From: Martelella sp. HB161492
GTDB taxonomy: Bacteria > Pseudomonadota > Alphaproteobacteria > Rhizobiales > Rhizobiaceae
Length of the DNA stretch: 64,000 nucleotides
Assembly: GCF_013184775.1 (NCBI RefSeq)
Contig: NZ_JAATVV010000007.1
Coordinates: forward strand, 62,001 to 126,000
Reading direction: 5' to 3'
The translations under genes were made by a program, and so were the position numbers. Shown here piece by piece: positions 27,191-34,979 of this stretch; position 1 is the stretch's first letter; every line of letters begins with the position of its first letter. A model generated the notes under the pieces. That model was not told the DNA's origin and did not search any database. It worked only from the letters and a program-made list of their open reading frames with translations.

Positions 27191-28126
27191 ATGAGCAATT
27201 CAGTTTTCAAGGGATGCATGCCGGCGCTGATGACGCCTTGCCATGCCGATCGCACGCCGGATTTCGATGCACTTGCCGAAAAGGGCAAGGAACTTATCGC
27301 CCTTGGCATGTCCGCCGTTGTCTATTGCGGTTCGATGGGCGACTGGCCGCTGCTGACGGATGAAGAACGCCAACAGGGCGTTGAAGCGCTCGTCAAGGCT
27401 GGCGTTCCGGTGATTGTCGGCACGGGTGCCGTCAACACAAAGTCGGCTGCCAGTCACGCAGCTCACGCCGCCAGGGTCGGCGCCAAAGGTCTGATGCTGA
27501 TCCCGCGCGTTTTGTCGCGCGGTTCCTCGCTCAGCGCCCAGAAGGCCCATTTTTCCGCGCTTCTCGAGGCCGCCAATGGCCTGCCGGCGGTGATCTATAA
27601 CAGCCCCTATTACGGATTTGCCACGCGCGCAGACCTTTTCTTCGATCTGCGCGCCCAATATGCCAATCTCGTCGGCTTCAAGGAATTCGGCGGCAAGGCA
27701 GACATGACCTATGCGGCGGAAAACATCACCACCGGGGATGATTCGCTGAGCCTGATGATCGGCGTCGATACCGGTGTGTTCCACGGTTTCGTCAATTGCG
27801 GTGCCGTCGGCGCCATTACCGGCATCGGCAATGCCCTGCCGAAGGAAGTGCTGCACCTCGTGGCTCTGTGCGAAAAGGCCGCCACCGGCGATGCCGCCGC
27901 CCGCCGCGATGCCCGCGAACTGGAAGATGCACTGATGGTGCTGTCGACCTATGACGAAGGTCCCGACCTCGTGCTTCACTACAAGTATCTGATGGTACTG
28001 AATGGTGACGCCAGATATGCGCTGCATTTCAACGCGACGGACGAACTGAACCCGGCGCAGCGCCGCCACATCGAGAACCAGTACGCCCTGTTTAGGGCCT
28101 GGTATGCCTCGCGCTATCCAGCCTGA
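27191..28126 (+). CDS. DapA-family lyase, resembling 1-pyrroline-4-hydroxy-2-carboxylate deaminase
   Basis: A 311-aa dihydrodipicolinate synthase/N-acetylneuraminate lyase family (class I aldolase) protein. The Schiff-base lysine is Lys164 in VGFKEFGG and the catalytic tyrosine is Tyr136 in AVIYNSPYYGF; the substrate loop is CGSMGDWPLL in place of the DapA GTTGE. The opening CMPALMTPC, the GSMGDW loop and the NSPYYGF segment resemble the rhizobial hydroxyproline-pathway deaminase (HypD/LhpC), from memory. True DapA is unlikely. It has its own promoter region and terminator, so it is not simply part of dgcNA. Confidence 0.8.
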   Translation: MSNSVFKGCMPALMTPCHADRTPDFDALAEKGKELIALGMSAVVYCGSMGDWPLLTDEERQQGVEALVKAGVPVIVGTGAVNTKSAASHAAHAARVGAKGLMLIPRVLSRGSSLSAQKAHFSALLEAANGLPAVIYNSPYYGFATRADLFFDLRAQYANLVGFKEFGGKADMTYAAENITTGDDSLSLMIGVDTGVFHGFVNCGAVGAITGIGNALPKEVLHLVALCEKAATGDAAARRDARELEDALMVLSTYDEGPDLVLHYKYLMVLNGDARYALHFNATDELNPAQRRHIENQYALFRAWYASRYPA

Positions 28127-28136
28127 CATTGACCGG

Positions 28137-28169
28137 CAGACCCCGCGCTGCGGTACGGGGTCTGTTCTT
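28137..28169 (+). terminator. Terminator after the DapA-family gene
   Basis: Perfect 9-bp stem CAGACCCCG / CGGGGTCTG with a 10-base loop, 10 bases after the stop codon, followed by TTCTT. The shape could also stop the convergent coiled-coil gene's transcript on the other strand. Confidence 0.75.
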
Positions 28170-28197
28170 GCCGGGAAACCGGGCCCACCGCCAGCTT

Positions 28198-29205
28198 TCA
28201 GGCCGGCTGTTTCGACGGCCCTCCCTCGGGCAAAGCCGCGCCCTGTTCGGCAAGGATGAAATCGCGTTTGCCCCTGAGCTCGGCCAGTTCCTCGAGCACG
28301 GTATTGATACCGAGCGCACGCTCATCGAGATTCCGCTCCAGAAGCACATCAAGCGCATCCGCGGTCTCGTCATCATGCACGCCGACTGCCGCCAGTTGCT
28401 TGGCACGCCCGAATTCCTTCTGCCCCATCACTCTCTCATACAGTTCCTCCGCTTCTGCCTCGCGCTTTCTGTCCTCGTCGACAAGCTGTTTCAGCTTTTT
28501 CTCAAGAGCGGCAATCCTTGCATTGGCGACGGGCAGAAAGGCCGCCCGCTCTTTCAGCGCCTGCTGCGCTTTCTGCTTTGCCTGACGCGCTCTGGCGCGA
28601 CGGCTGCGCCCCATTCCTGCCTCAGCGCACTTCTGCTCCGGCGCGGTTCCTGATCCGGCAGACAGCTGATCGAAAGCATCTTTGGCAACGGCCATCTTCT
28701 CTTCCATCGTGGGCTTGTCCTGCGCGATGTTCGCCGCCGGTGATGACGGGCCGGTCGGCAACGATAGCAACGTCGCCTGCTGGGCCGTCAGCATGGCCTG
28801 ACGCTCAGCGCTGAGTTTGGCGAATTCTGCCGATCTGTCGCAGACAGTCTGAAACTGCCTTCCGAGCTCTGATGCCAGTCCGAAGATCACCCGCCCGGCC
28901 TCTTCCAGATTTCGCCCGCCTGACGGCGCCTCAGCCTGGGCACTGCTGTGCAAGGCGGGCTGTGCCGCCGTGGAGAGTTGGCGTGCCGCATTCCGGCCGA
29001 GATCGGAAATCGCAGAGCAGATCCCCGCGATCACATCGGTGAGGCTGTCCAGCTTGGCTTCTACCTGCCCGAGCCTTTCCGCCCGTTTGGCCGCGTGCAG
29101 CGGCGCCGGCGCGCTTGATGCCCTGCGCCCGGACGGCGCGCTCGCCGGAACCATCTGCGTCTGCGGGACCGGCTTCGATCCGGCCGCGATCTGCTGTGTC
29201 TGCAT
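28198..29205 (-). CDS. Unknown coiled-coil protein
   Basis: A 335-aa protein that I do not recognise. The first 45 residues are low-complexity Pro/Ala/Ser/Gln. A helical domain follows (LGQVEAKLDSLTDVIAGI, then EEAGRVIFGLASELGRQF). A very basic stretch GRSRRARARQAKQKAQQ lies near 200, and a long coiled coil runs to about 270 (ARIAALEKKLKQLVDEDRK). No signal peptide or membrane helix is seen. GGGAGA precedes the ATG, and the codon use matches its neighbours, which supports a real gene. It stands alone, convergent with the DapA-family gene. It could bind nucleic acid or act as a scaffold; both are guesses. Confidence 0.65.
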   Translation of the reverse strand: MQTQQIAAGSKPVPQTQMVPASAPSGRRASSAPAPLHAAKRAERLGQVEAKLDSLTDVIAGICSAISDLGRNAARQLSTAAQPALHSSAQAEAPSGGRNLEEAGRVIFGLASELGRQFQTVCDRSAEFAKLSAERQAMLTAQQATLLSLPTGPSSPAANIAQDKPTMEEKMAVAKDAFDQLSAGSGTAPEQKCAEAGMGRSRRARARQAKQKAQQALKERAAFLPVANARIAALEKKLKQLVDEDRKREAEAEELYERVMGQKEFGRAKQLAAVGVHDDETADALDVLLERNLDERALGINTVLEELAELRGKRDFILAEQGAALPEGGPSKQPA

Positions 29206-29646
29206 CGGCGGTTCTCCCTGGTCCGATTACAAGCCAAGCATAGATAATCCTGAGCGATAGCATATTCGCTTCTACCGATAACCGGGCAGCCGCGCTTCGG
29301 GATGGGACCGAGCGTCAGCGCCCGACCGGACGCGGCGCTGCCACGATCACGCAACCCGAATTCTGCAGTGCATCAGCGGTGGCGGCCATAGGCCTCTGCG
29401 CATGTCAGGGACGACATCCCGATGCCGGAACAGCGCGGGAAACCCCTTCTCAGACATCAATCAGAACGATTGCTGCGAATTTGAGCAGTGGATTTCGCGC
29501 ATTTTCGCGAGCCTTGCGCTCAGCGCATGGCCGCTTTGTGGCAAGCCTACTGCCTCGAAGGATCGAAGCCAGCTATATCACGTTCAACAGAGATTGATGA
29601 GCGCCGACGAAGACAAGCGCCGCTCAAAACAAGAGAGACCAAGACG
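29206..29646. other. 440-base region upstream of the DUF1127 gene
   Basis: No credible gene. It must hold the promoters of the divergent coiled-coil and DUF1127 genes. A heat-shock-sigma-like element is proposed at 29554-29578. Otherwise nothing distinct is seen. Confidence 0.5.
29554..29578 (+). promoter_or_regulatory. Possible RpoH-type promoter of DUF1127/sRNA unit
   Basis: CTCGAA (29554-29559), 13-base spacer, CTATAT (29573-29578). This is close to CTTGAA / C-C/T-ATAT heat-shock promoters of alphaproteobacteria, with one mismatch in the -35. It would start RNA about 60 bases before the DUF1127 ATG. The homologous Rhodobacter locus is RpoH-dependent, which is the main reason to propose it. 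Confidence 0.35.
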
Positions 29647-29790
29647 ATGGGCATGGCACGTTCTTTCAACAACTGGGTAAAGTACCGGCAGACCGTCAGC
29701 GAGCTCGACCGCATGTCAACCCGCGAGCTGAGCGACCTCGGCATCAACCGCGAAGACATCCGCCGCGTCGCCCGCAAGGCCTCCTTCTAA
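29647..29790 (+). CDS. DUF1127 micro-protein
   Basis: A 47-aa, arginine-rich, helical protein of the DUF1127 (YjiS-like) family: ARSFNNWVKYRQTVSELDR, then STRELSDLGINREDI. The Rhodobacter homologue CcaF1 (RSP_6037) is an RNA-binding protein made from the same transcript as the CcsR small RNAs. Here too the gene is followed at once by hairpins with CCTCCTCCC loops. The ATG at 29647 has GAGAG upstream and is preferred, because longer in-frame versions lack similarity. A role in RNA turnover during stress is inferred from the homologue. Confidence 0.88.
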   Translation: MGMARSFNNWVKYRQTVSELDRMSTRELSDLGINREDIRRVARKASF

Positions 29791-29793
29791 GAA

Positions 29794-29821
29794 TTTTTCC
29801 TGGCCTTTCCGGCCGGAAAAA
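29794..29821 (+). promoter_or_regulatory. Hairpin between DUF1127 stop and tandem sRNA hairpins
   Basis: TTTTTCC-T-GGCC pairs with GGCC-GGAAAAA around TTTCC, with one bulged T. No T-run follows on the plus strand, so it may mark an RNase processing point that frees the downstream hairpins from the mRNA rather than a terminator. Confidence 0.45.
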
Positions 29822-29831
29822 AAGCTTCGAC

Positions 29832-29858
29832 ACGGCGCACTCCTCCTCCCAGCGCCGT
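29832..29858 (+). ncRNA. Cuckoo/CcsR-like RNA hairpin 1
   Basis: Stem ACGGCGC / GCGCCGT (7 bp, perfect) presenting the loop ACTCCTCCTCCCA. The exposed CCTCCTCCC is complementary to Shine-Dalgarno sequences and is the hallmark of the alphaproteobacterial cuckoo RNA family. It is first of three tandem units. Confidence 0.85.
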
Positions 29859-29865
29859 TTCGATC

Positions 29866-29900
29866 CGGTTGACGGTACTCCTCCTCCCAATCGTCAACCG
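29866..29900 (+). ncRNA. Cuckoo/CcsR-like RNA hairpin 2
   Basis: Perfect 9-bp stem CGGTTGACG / CGTCAACCG (plus an inner G-U) with CTCCTCCTCCC in the loop (29878-29888). The stem differs fully from hairpins 1 and 3 while the loop is kept, so the loop is the selected part. Confidence 0.87.
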
Positions 29901-29905
29901 AACCC

Positions 29906-29951
29906 AATGACGCCCACCGGATCCTCCTCCCCCGGTGGGCGTTATTTTTTT
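29906..29951 (+). ncRNA. Cuckoo/CcsR-like RNA hairpin 3 with terminator
   Basis: Perfect 11-bp stem ACGCCCACCGG / CCGGTGGGCGT, extendable to 15 pairs with one G-U, loop ATCCTCCTCCC, followed by seven T. It acts as third sRNA unit and as Rho-independent terminator of the DUF1127-sRNA transcript. Confidence 0.9.
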
Positions 29952-30010
29952 GCCCGCATGGCTGTCGCCGCATCGCAGCGCCCTGTCGGGGACACGCCGA
30001 AATCAGCGCT

Positions 30011-30038
30011 TTGACAGGCGGTCCGAGGCGTCTATGGT
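30011..30038 (+). promoter_or_regulatory. Candidate promoter of the M18 peptidase pair
   Basis: TTGACA (30011-30016), 16-base spacer, TATGGT (30033-30038), 36 bases before the first M18 start codon. It follows the sRNA terminator, so the peptidase genes form a new unit. Confidence 0.5.
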
Positions 30039-30073
30039 TGTGCCAGACTCACAATAGATGATCACGGTCCGCC

Positions 30074-31423
30074 ATGAATCCGAATGAAAAATCCCCTCTC
30101 ACTGCCGCCTATTTTGATTTCCTCAGCCGCTGCAAGACGGAAGTCGAGGTCTGCGACTTCATCCATGACGAAGCGCTAAAGCAAGGTTTCGCTGACGCAG
30201 CCTCACCTCATGACGGCGGCCGGCTGAAGATTTCGCTGAGGCTGAACAAGCGCTGCGGCATTCTTCTGTCGATCGGTGATTTTGCAAGCATCGACAAGGG
30301 ACTGAAACTTCTCGCGACCCATGTCGACAGTCCGCGCCTTGACCTGAAACCGGCCCCCGCGCAAGAAAAGTTCGGCGTTGGCACGCTGCAGACCCGCTAT
30401 TATGGCGGTGTCAAATATTATCACTGGGTCGGGATGCCGCTGGAACTGCATGGCCGCGGCCAGCGTGCCGATGGCAGCACATTCTCGGTGCGCATCGGCC
30501 GCGGTGCCGACGAACCGGTCTTTACCATTTCCGATCTCGCCCCCCATCTCGGCCATCAGCCGGAGGGCGGAGCAAAGAACAGCACGGCCATCACAGCAGA
30601 GCACCTCAACCTGATCTCCGGCCTGCGTGGCAGTGACGGCGAGACCGGCCGTCCGGCCAAGGTATTCGAGAAGCTGCTGCAGGCGCTCGATCTCAAACCG
30701 GAAGATTTTGTCACCGGCGAATTCGAGGCCGTGCCTGCCGTGGCGCCGCGCTATATCGGCTTCGGCGGCGACCTCATCGGCGCCTATGGCCATGACAACC
30801 GCTCCTGCACCTTTGCAGCGCTGCAGGCGATGTTTGCGGCGGATGATCCGAACGGCAATTACGGTTTTGTCTTCACCGATCGCGAGGAAGTCGGCTCGCA
30901 GGGCATTCACGGCGCCGATTCGAATATGCTCGAACGGTTCCTCTTCGAAGTGTTCGAGAAATTCGGCGACAGCAATTATTTCCGCCTGCGCCGGACGATT
31001 TCCAACACTGTCATGGTCAGCGGTGACGTCAATGTCGCCTGCGATCCGACTTGGTCCGGGCCAACCGATGAGAACAATAGCGGCCATCTTGGCAAGGGTG
31101 TCTGCATTGCCAAATATACCGGCGCCCGTGGCAAGCGCGGCGCCAGCGAAGCGGATTCATCGCTCGTCGGCCAGATGCGCAATATCATGATCCGCGAGGG
31201 CATTGCCTGGCAGCCCGGCGAGCTCGGCAAGGTCGATTTTGGTGGCGGCGGCACGGTCGCCATGCATTTCACCCGTCAGGGCGTTCAGGTCTTCGACATG
31301 GGCCCGCCGGTTCTCGGCATGCATTCACCCTTTGAGATCCTCTCCACCGAAGATCTGAAAACCACCCGCGACGCCTATGCCGCATTCCTGAAGAGCTTTG
31401 TGATCGAAAATCCGATCGCCTGA
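30074..31423 (+). CDS. M18 family aminopeptidase (first copy)
   Basis: A 449-aa cocatalytic zinc aminopeptidase of family M18 (aspartyl aminopeptidase-like). Metal-site residues are visible in order: His in ATHVDSPRLDLKP (about 86), Asp in YGHDNRSC, the Glu pair in TDREEVGSQG, Asp in SGDVNVACD and His in LGMHSPFEI near the C-terminus. It trims N-terminal residues, often acidic, from peptides in the cytoplasm. The second M18 gene starts eight bases after its stop, so the two are cotranscribed. Sequence identity between the copies is low by eye. Confidence 0.9.
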   Translation: MNPNEKSPLTAAYFDFLSRCKTEVEVCDFIHDEALKQGFADAASPHDGGRLKISLRLNKRCGILLSIGDFASIDKGLKLLATHVDSPRLDLKPAPAQEKFGVGTLQTRYYGGVKYYHWVGMPLELHGRGQRADGSTFSVRIGRGADEPVFTISDLAPHLGHQPEGGAKNSTAITAEHLNLISGLRGSDGETGRPAKVFEKLLQALDLKPEDFVTGEFEAVPAVAPRYIGFGGDLIGAYGHDNRSCTFAALQAMFAADDPNGNYGFVFTDREEVGSQGIHGADSNMLERFLFEVFEKFGDSNYFRLRRTISNTVMVSGDVNVACDPTWSGPTDENNSGHLGKGVCIAKYTGARGKRGASEADSSLVGQMRNIMIREGIAWQPGELGKVDFGGGGTVAMHFTRQGVQVFDMGPPVLGMHSPFEILSTEDLKTTRDAYAAFLKSFVIENPIA

Positions 31424-31431
31424 GCGGATGC

Positions 31432-32688
31432 ATGAAAGTGCTTGAAATGGAACTTGTTGATTTTCTCAATGACGCCGTCAGCCCCTATCACACCGTGACG
31501 ACGGCAATTGCGCTTCTAGAAAAGGCAGGCTTTGAGCGGCTGGCGCCAGAGGCACCGGCCAGCGCCGGCAGACATTACACGGTCATCGGCGGCAAGACGC
31601 TGTTCGCCTGGATCGCGCCGGAACAGGCCGATTCTTTTCACATCGTCTCTGCCCATACGGATTTTCCGGCACTGAAGGTCAAGACCGAACCCTATATCAG
31701 CAAGCTCGGCAGCCATTTCCTTGCCATTCATCCCTATGACGGGCCCAATCTTGCGCGCTGGATGGACCGTGACCTGAAACTTGCCGGGCGGATCTATGTT
31801 GCCGACCGGGGCCATGTCGTGCCGAAAATGATCGCGCCGGATCTGGCGTTCCGCACGATCGGCCTGCCGACGCATATGTCGCCCGGCGGCGATGCGGTCA
31901 ATGCCCAGACCGATCTGCATGCCTTCTTCGGCACCGGCAAGGCGCTGAGCCCAGAGACCTTCTGGGAAATGCTGACCGGCGACGACAGCGGCCAGCCGCT
32001 GGAACATGATCTCTATCTGCATGAGGCTGCCGGCGCATCCCATTTTGGCGTTGATGACGGCTTTGTCAGTTCTGGCCGGCTCGACAATCTGATCTCCTGC
32101 TTCTCCGCGCTTTCGGCCCTTGCCGCGACGAAAGCGGCTGCAGGCAGCACCATCCCCATGGTGGCGCTGTTCGACGCCGAGGAAATTGGCAGCGGCACCT
32201 GGCTTGGCGCCAAGTCGCCATTGCTCGAGAACCTGCTGAAGAAGCTCGGCGGCGATGATGTCACCGCCATGATCGGCCGTTCGGCCCAGATCTCGCTTGA
32301 TGTCGCCCATGCGGTGCATCCGCTGACGCCGGAGCTGTTCGACAGCCAGAAATCGCCGATGATGGCGGGCGGGCCGGTGTGCAAATATGGGATTCGCGGC
32401 AATTATGCCTATTCCGCCAATCTGATGGCCCAGATCCGGCTTCTCGCCAGCCAGATCGACTGCCCGCTGCAGCAATTCACCTATCGGGCCGACCGCGGAC
32501 AAGGCGGCTCACTGGGACCGCATTCGTCCACCGCCCTTTCAATCCGCACCATCGATCTCGGGGCGCCGATCTTCGCCATGCATTCGATCCGCGAAGTCTG
32601 TGCCGAAGCCGACGTGACCGCGACGACGGGGCTGATTTCCGCCTTTCTCGCCGCATCCGCCTTTTTCAAGGGCTATGACGACGACTGA
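31432..32688 (+). CDS. apeB: M18 family aminopeptidase (second copy, ApeB-like)
   Basis: A 418-aa M18 peptidase of the ordinary bacterial ApeB type. Metal and catalytic motifs are SAHTDFPALKVK, SSGRLDNLIS, FDAEEIGSGTWLGAKS, SLDVAHAVHP and FAMHSIREV. The start at 31432 may also be the ATG four codons later (MELVDFL). It releases acidic N-terminal residues from peptides. Cotranscribed with the first M18 gene; its 3' end overlaps the convergent carrier gene by 16 bases. Two different M18 enzymes side by side suggest complementary specificity. Confidence 0.92.
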   Translation: MKVLEMELVDFLNDAVSPYHTVTTAIALLEKAGFERLAPEAPASAGRHYTVIGGKTLFAWIAPEQADSFHIVSAHTDFPALKVKTEPYISKLGSHFLAIHPYDGPNLARWMDRDLKLAGRIYVADRGHVVPKMIAPDLAFRTIGLPTHMSPGGDAVNAQTDLHAFFGTGKALSPETFWEMLTGDDSGQPLEHDLYLHEAAGASHFGVDDGFVSSGRLDNLISCFSALSALAATKAAAGSTIPMVALFDAEEIGSGTWLGAKSPLLENLLKKLGGDDVTAMIGRSAQISLDVAHAVHPLTPELFDSQKSPMMAGGPVCKYGIRGNYAYSANLMAQIRLLASQIDCPLQQFTYRADRGQGGSLGPHSSTALSIRTIDLGAPIFAMHSIREVCAEADVTATTGLISAFLAASAFFKGYDDD

Positions 32689-33623
32689 CCGGCAGGCCCG
32701 CGGTAGAAACGGCCAAGCAGAAGCGGCGTCAGATACATCGGGATCTGATAGCAGGCGATGAAGAGATAAAGCGGCGCCATGATCGAAGCCGGAAGGGCGG
32801 CGAGAAACAGCATGTTGTTGCGGTTGCCGGCGGAAATCGCATGGGCGGCGGCGGCAGTGCTGCCGATGCCGCTCTTCATCTGGAAGATGTAGGCAGCAAT
32901 CTGCAGGCCGAAATTGAACAGAAAGGCCGCCGCCAGCGGCGCCATCAGCTGCATCGGCGCTTCCCGCATCGTCGTGCCGAACGCCGCCATCAGCCCGATG
33001 ACGGCAAAGGCCATGGCAAAGGCGGAAAGACCGTCAACGGCAATCACATCCCGCTCGCTCAGGACCGGTTTCCAGAAATGGCGAAGGGCGAAGGCAAGCC
33101 CGGCCGCCGCGCCGATGATGACAAGCAGGCGCAGCGATGAAAACACCACGGCCGATGGCGCGCCGAAGAGCGGCCAGAAGAAGAAGGCCGGAAGAACGGT
33201 GAGCGGCAGAAGCGCCGTGCCGACAATCAATAGCCTGAGCGACGGCGCCGGATCATGACCGGCCATCAGGGTCAGGTTCGGGCTGCCGGAAATCGGCGAA
33301 GCGGCAGCGGCCAGCACCACGGCATTGGCAAGCGGACCGGAAAAGCCGCAAAGCCGGAAGCCAAGCGCCAGCAGACAGGGCAGCCCCACCTGAAACAGAA
33401 CCACGATCAGGACCGTGGTCTTCAAGCCGGAAAGCCGGCCGATCACAGCCGAAGGGCCAATGCGGAATGCAGCCAGAAACAGCATCACCGCCACGACTTC
33501 GGGAATATAGGCCTGCAGCGTCGCGGCAAGCGGCGGCAAACCGATTCCGACGATGAGACCGGCCACCAGCACGATGCGCCCCTGCCGGGCAAGCCAGGCG
33601 AGACAGAAAAAGATCAGCGCCAT
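32673..33623 (-). CDS. BASS-like membrane carrier (bile-acid:sodium symporter fold)
   Basis: A 316-aa integral membrane protein with about nine to ten helices. Small-residue-rich segments such as VVLAAAASPISGSPNLTLMAG and AISAGNRNNMLFLAALPAS, with helix-breaking Asn/Gly/Pro pairs, recall the crossover helices of BASS/NhaA-fold carriers. Family assignment is tentative. The ATG at 33623 has AGGA upstream. It follows dctM by 40 bases on the same strand and so is the last gene of the TRAP operon: a second transporter in the same unit, perhaps for efflux of a product. Confidence 0.6.
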   Translation of the reverse strand: MALIFFCLAWLARQGRIVLVAGLIVGIGLPPLAATLQAYIPEVVAVMLFLAAFRIGPSAVIGRLSGLKTTVLIVVLFQVGLPCLLALGFRLCGFSGPLANAVVLAAAASPISGSPNLTLMAGHDPAPSLRLLIVGTALLPLTVLPAFFFWPLFGAPSAVVFSSLRLLVIIGAAAGLAFALRHFWKPVLSERDVIAVDGLSAFAMAFAVIGLMAAFGTTMREAPMQLMAPLAAAFLFNFGLQIAAYIFQMKSGIGSTAAAAHAISAGNRNNMLFLAALPASIMAPLYLFIACYQIPMYLTPLLLGRFYRGPAGQSSS

Positions 33624-33663
33624 GGCTTGTCCTGCCGGCAATGACGCCGCCGCGAAACCGGGC

Positions 33664-34977
33664 TCAAAGCCCGATCTCGCGCATGTGAGACGGCAGCCAG
33701 GTGGCCAGATCCGGGACGGCGATCAGCAGAAACACCATCGCCACCATGATCAGGAACATCGGAAAGGCCGCCTTGGCGATGAAATTCATCTGGTGCCCGG
33801 TCATCCCCTGCATCACGAACAGGTTGAAGCCGATCGGCGGGGTGATCTGCGCCATTTCCACGACGACCACGACGAAAATACCGAACCAGATGAAATCTAT
33901 CCCCGCCTGGCGGATCATCGGTTCCACCACGGCCATGGTCAGCACAACGGAGGAAATGCCATCCAGAAAGCAGCCGAGCACGATATAGAACACCAGCAAC
34001 GCCATCAGCAGTTCGAACCGGCTGAGATGCAGTGAATTGATCCAGGCGGCGAGCGCCCGCGGCAGGCCGGTAAAGCCCATCGAAAGCGACAGGAAAGCGG
34101 CACCAGCCAGAATGAGCGCAATCATGGCCGAAGTTCTCGTCGCCCCCAGCAGGCTGTCAATCAGCGATTGGCGCGTCAGCGAACCCTGCACCGCCGCCAG
34201 CACCATCGCCCCGATGACACCGAAGGCGGCGGCCTCGGTTGCCGTGGCAAAACCGAGATACATGGAGCCGATGACCACCAGAATAAGGGTCAGCACCGGA
34301 ATGAGAAAGCGCGACCGTTTCAGCTTTTCGGCAAAGCTCATGCGGGGCTCCGGTTCGGGCCGGTAATTCTTCGAAAGCTTCGAGATAACGGCGATATAGC
34401 CCATGAACAGGGCGGCCAGCACCAGCCCCGGCACGATGCCGGCAATGAACAGCTTGGTGATCGATTCATTGATCGTCACGCCATAGACGATCAGCGTCAG
34501 CGATGGCGGGATCATCAGGCCGAGGGTCGCCGCACCTGCCAGCGTGCCGATGACCAGATGTTCGGGATAGTTGCGGCGGCGAAGTTCCGGCACCGACATC
34601 TTGCCGACCGTCATCAGCGTCGCGGCAGACGAGCCGGAAACGGCGGCAAAGACGGTACAGCCGACGACATTGGTATGCAAAAGACCGCCCGGAAGCCTGG
34701 CCATCCAGGGTGACAGACCCTTGAACATGTCCTCCGACAGACGCGTTCGATAGAGGATTTCCCCCATCCAGATGAACAGCGGCAGCGCCGTCAGTGTCCA
34801 GGACGACGACGAGCGCCAGATGATCGTCATCATGGCATCGCCGACGGGACGCGAGGTGAAGAGCTCCATGCCGAACCAGGCAACGCCGAGCAGCGCCAGC
34901 CCGACCCAGACGCCGGACCCCAGAAGGATGAAAAGAACGACAAGAAAAATGCCGATGGGAAGAAGTTCGCTGGCCAT
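33664..34977 (-). CDS. dctM: TRAP transporter large permease (DctM)
   Basis: A 437-aa protein with about 12 helices, the ion-coupled translocating subunit of a TRAP importer for carboxylates. Signature stretches are ALPLFIWMGEILYRT, SGSSAATLMTVGKM and AATLGLMIPPSLTLIVYG. It follows dctQ with a 2-base gap, so translation is coupled. Operon order is ThDP enzyme, flavoprotein, dctP, dctQ, dctM, carrier. Confidence 0.95.
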   Translation of the reverse strand: MASELLPIGIFLVVLFILLGSGVWVGLALLGVAWFGMELFTSRPVGDAMMTIIWRSSSSWTLTALPLFIWMGEILYRTRLSEDMFKGLSPWMARLPGGLLHTNVVGCTVFAAVSGSSAATLMTVGKMSVPELRRRNYPEHLVIGTLAGAATLGLMIPPSLTLIVYGVTINESITKLFIAGIVPGLVLAALFMGYIAVISKLSKNYRPEPEPRMSFAEKLKRSRFLIPVLTLILVVIGSMYLGFATATEAAAFGVIGAMVLAAVQGSLTRQSLIDSLLGATRTSAMIALILAGAAFLSLSMGFTGLPRALAAWINSLHLSRFELLMALLVFYIVLGCFLDGISSVVLTMAVVEPMIRQAGIDFIWFGIFVVVVVEMAQITPPIGFNLFVMQGMTGHQMNFIAKAAFPMFLIMVAMVFLLIAVPDLATWLPSHMREIGL

Positions 34978-34979
34978 GA

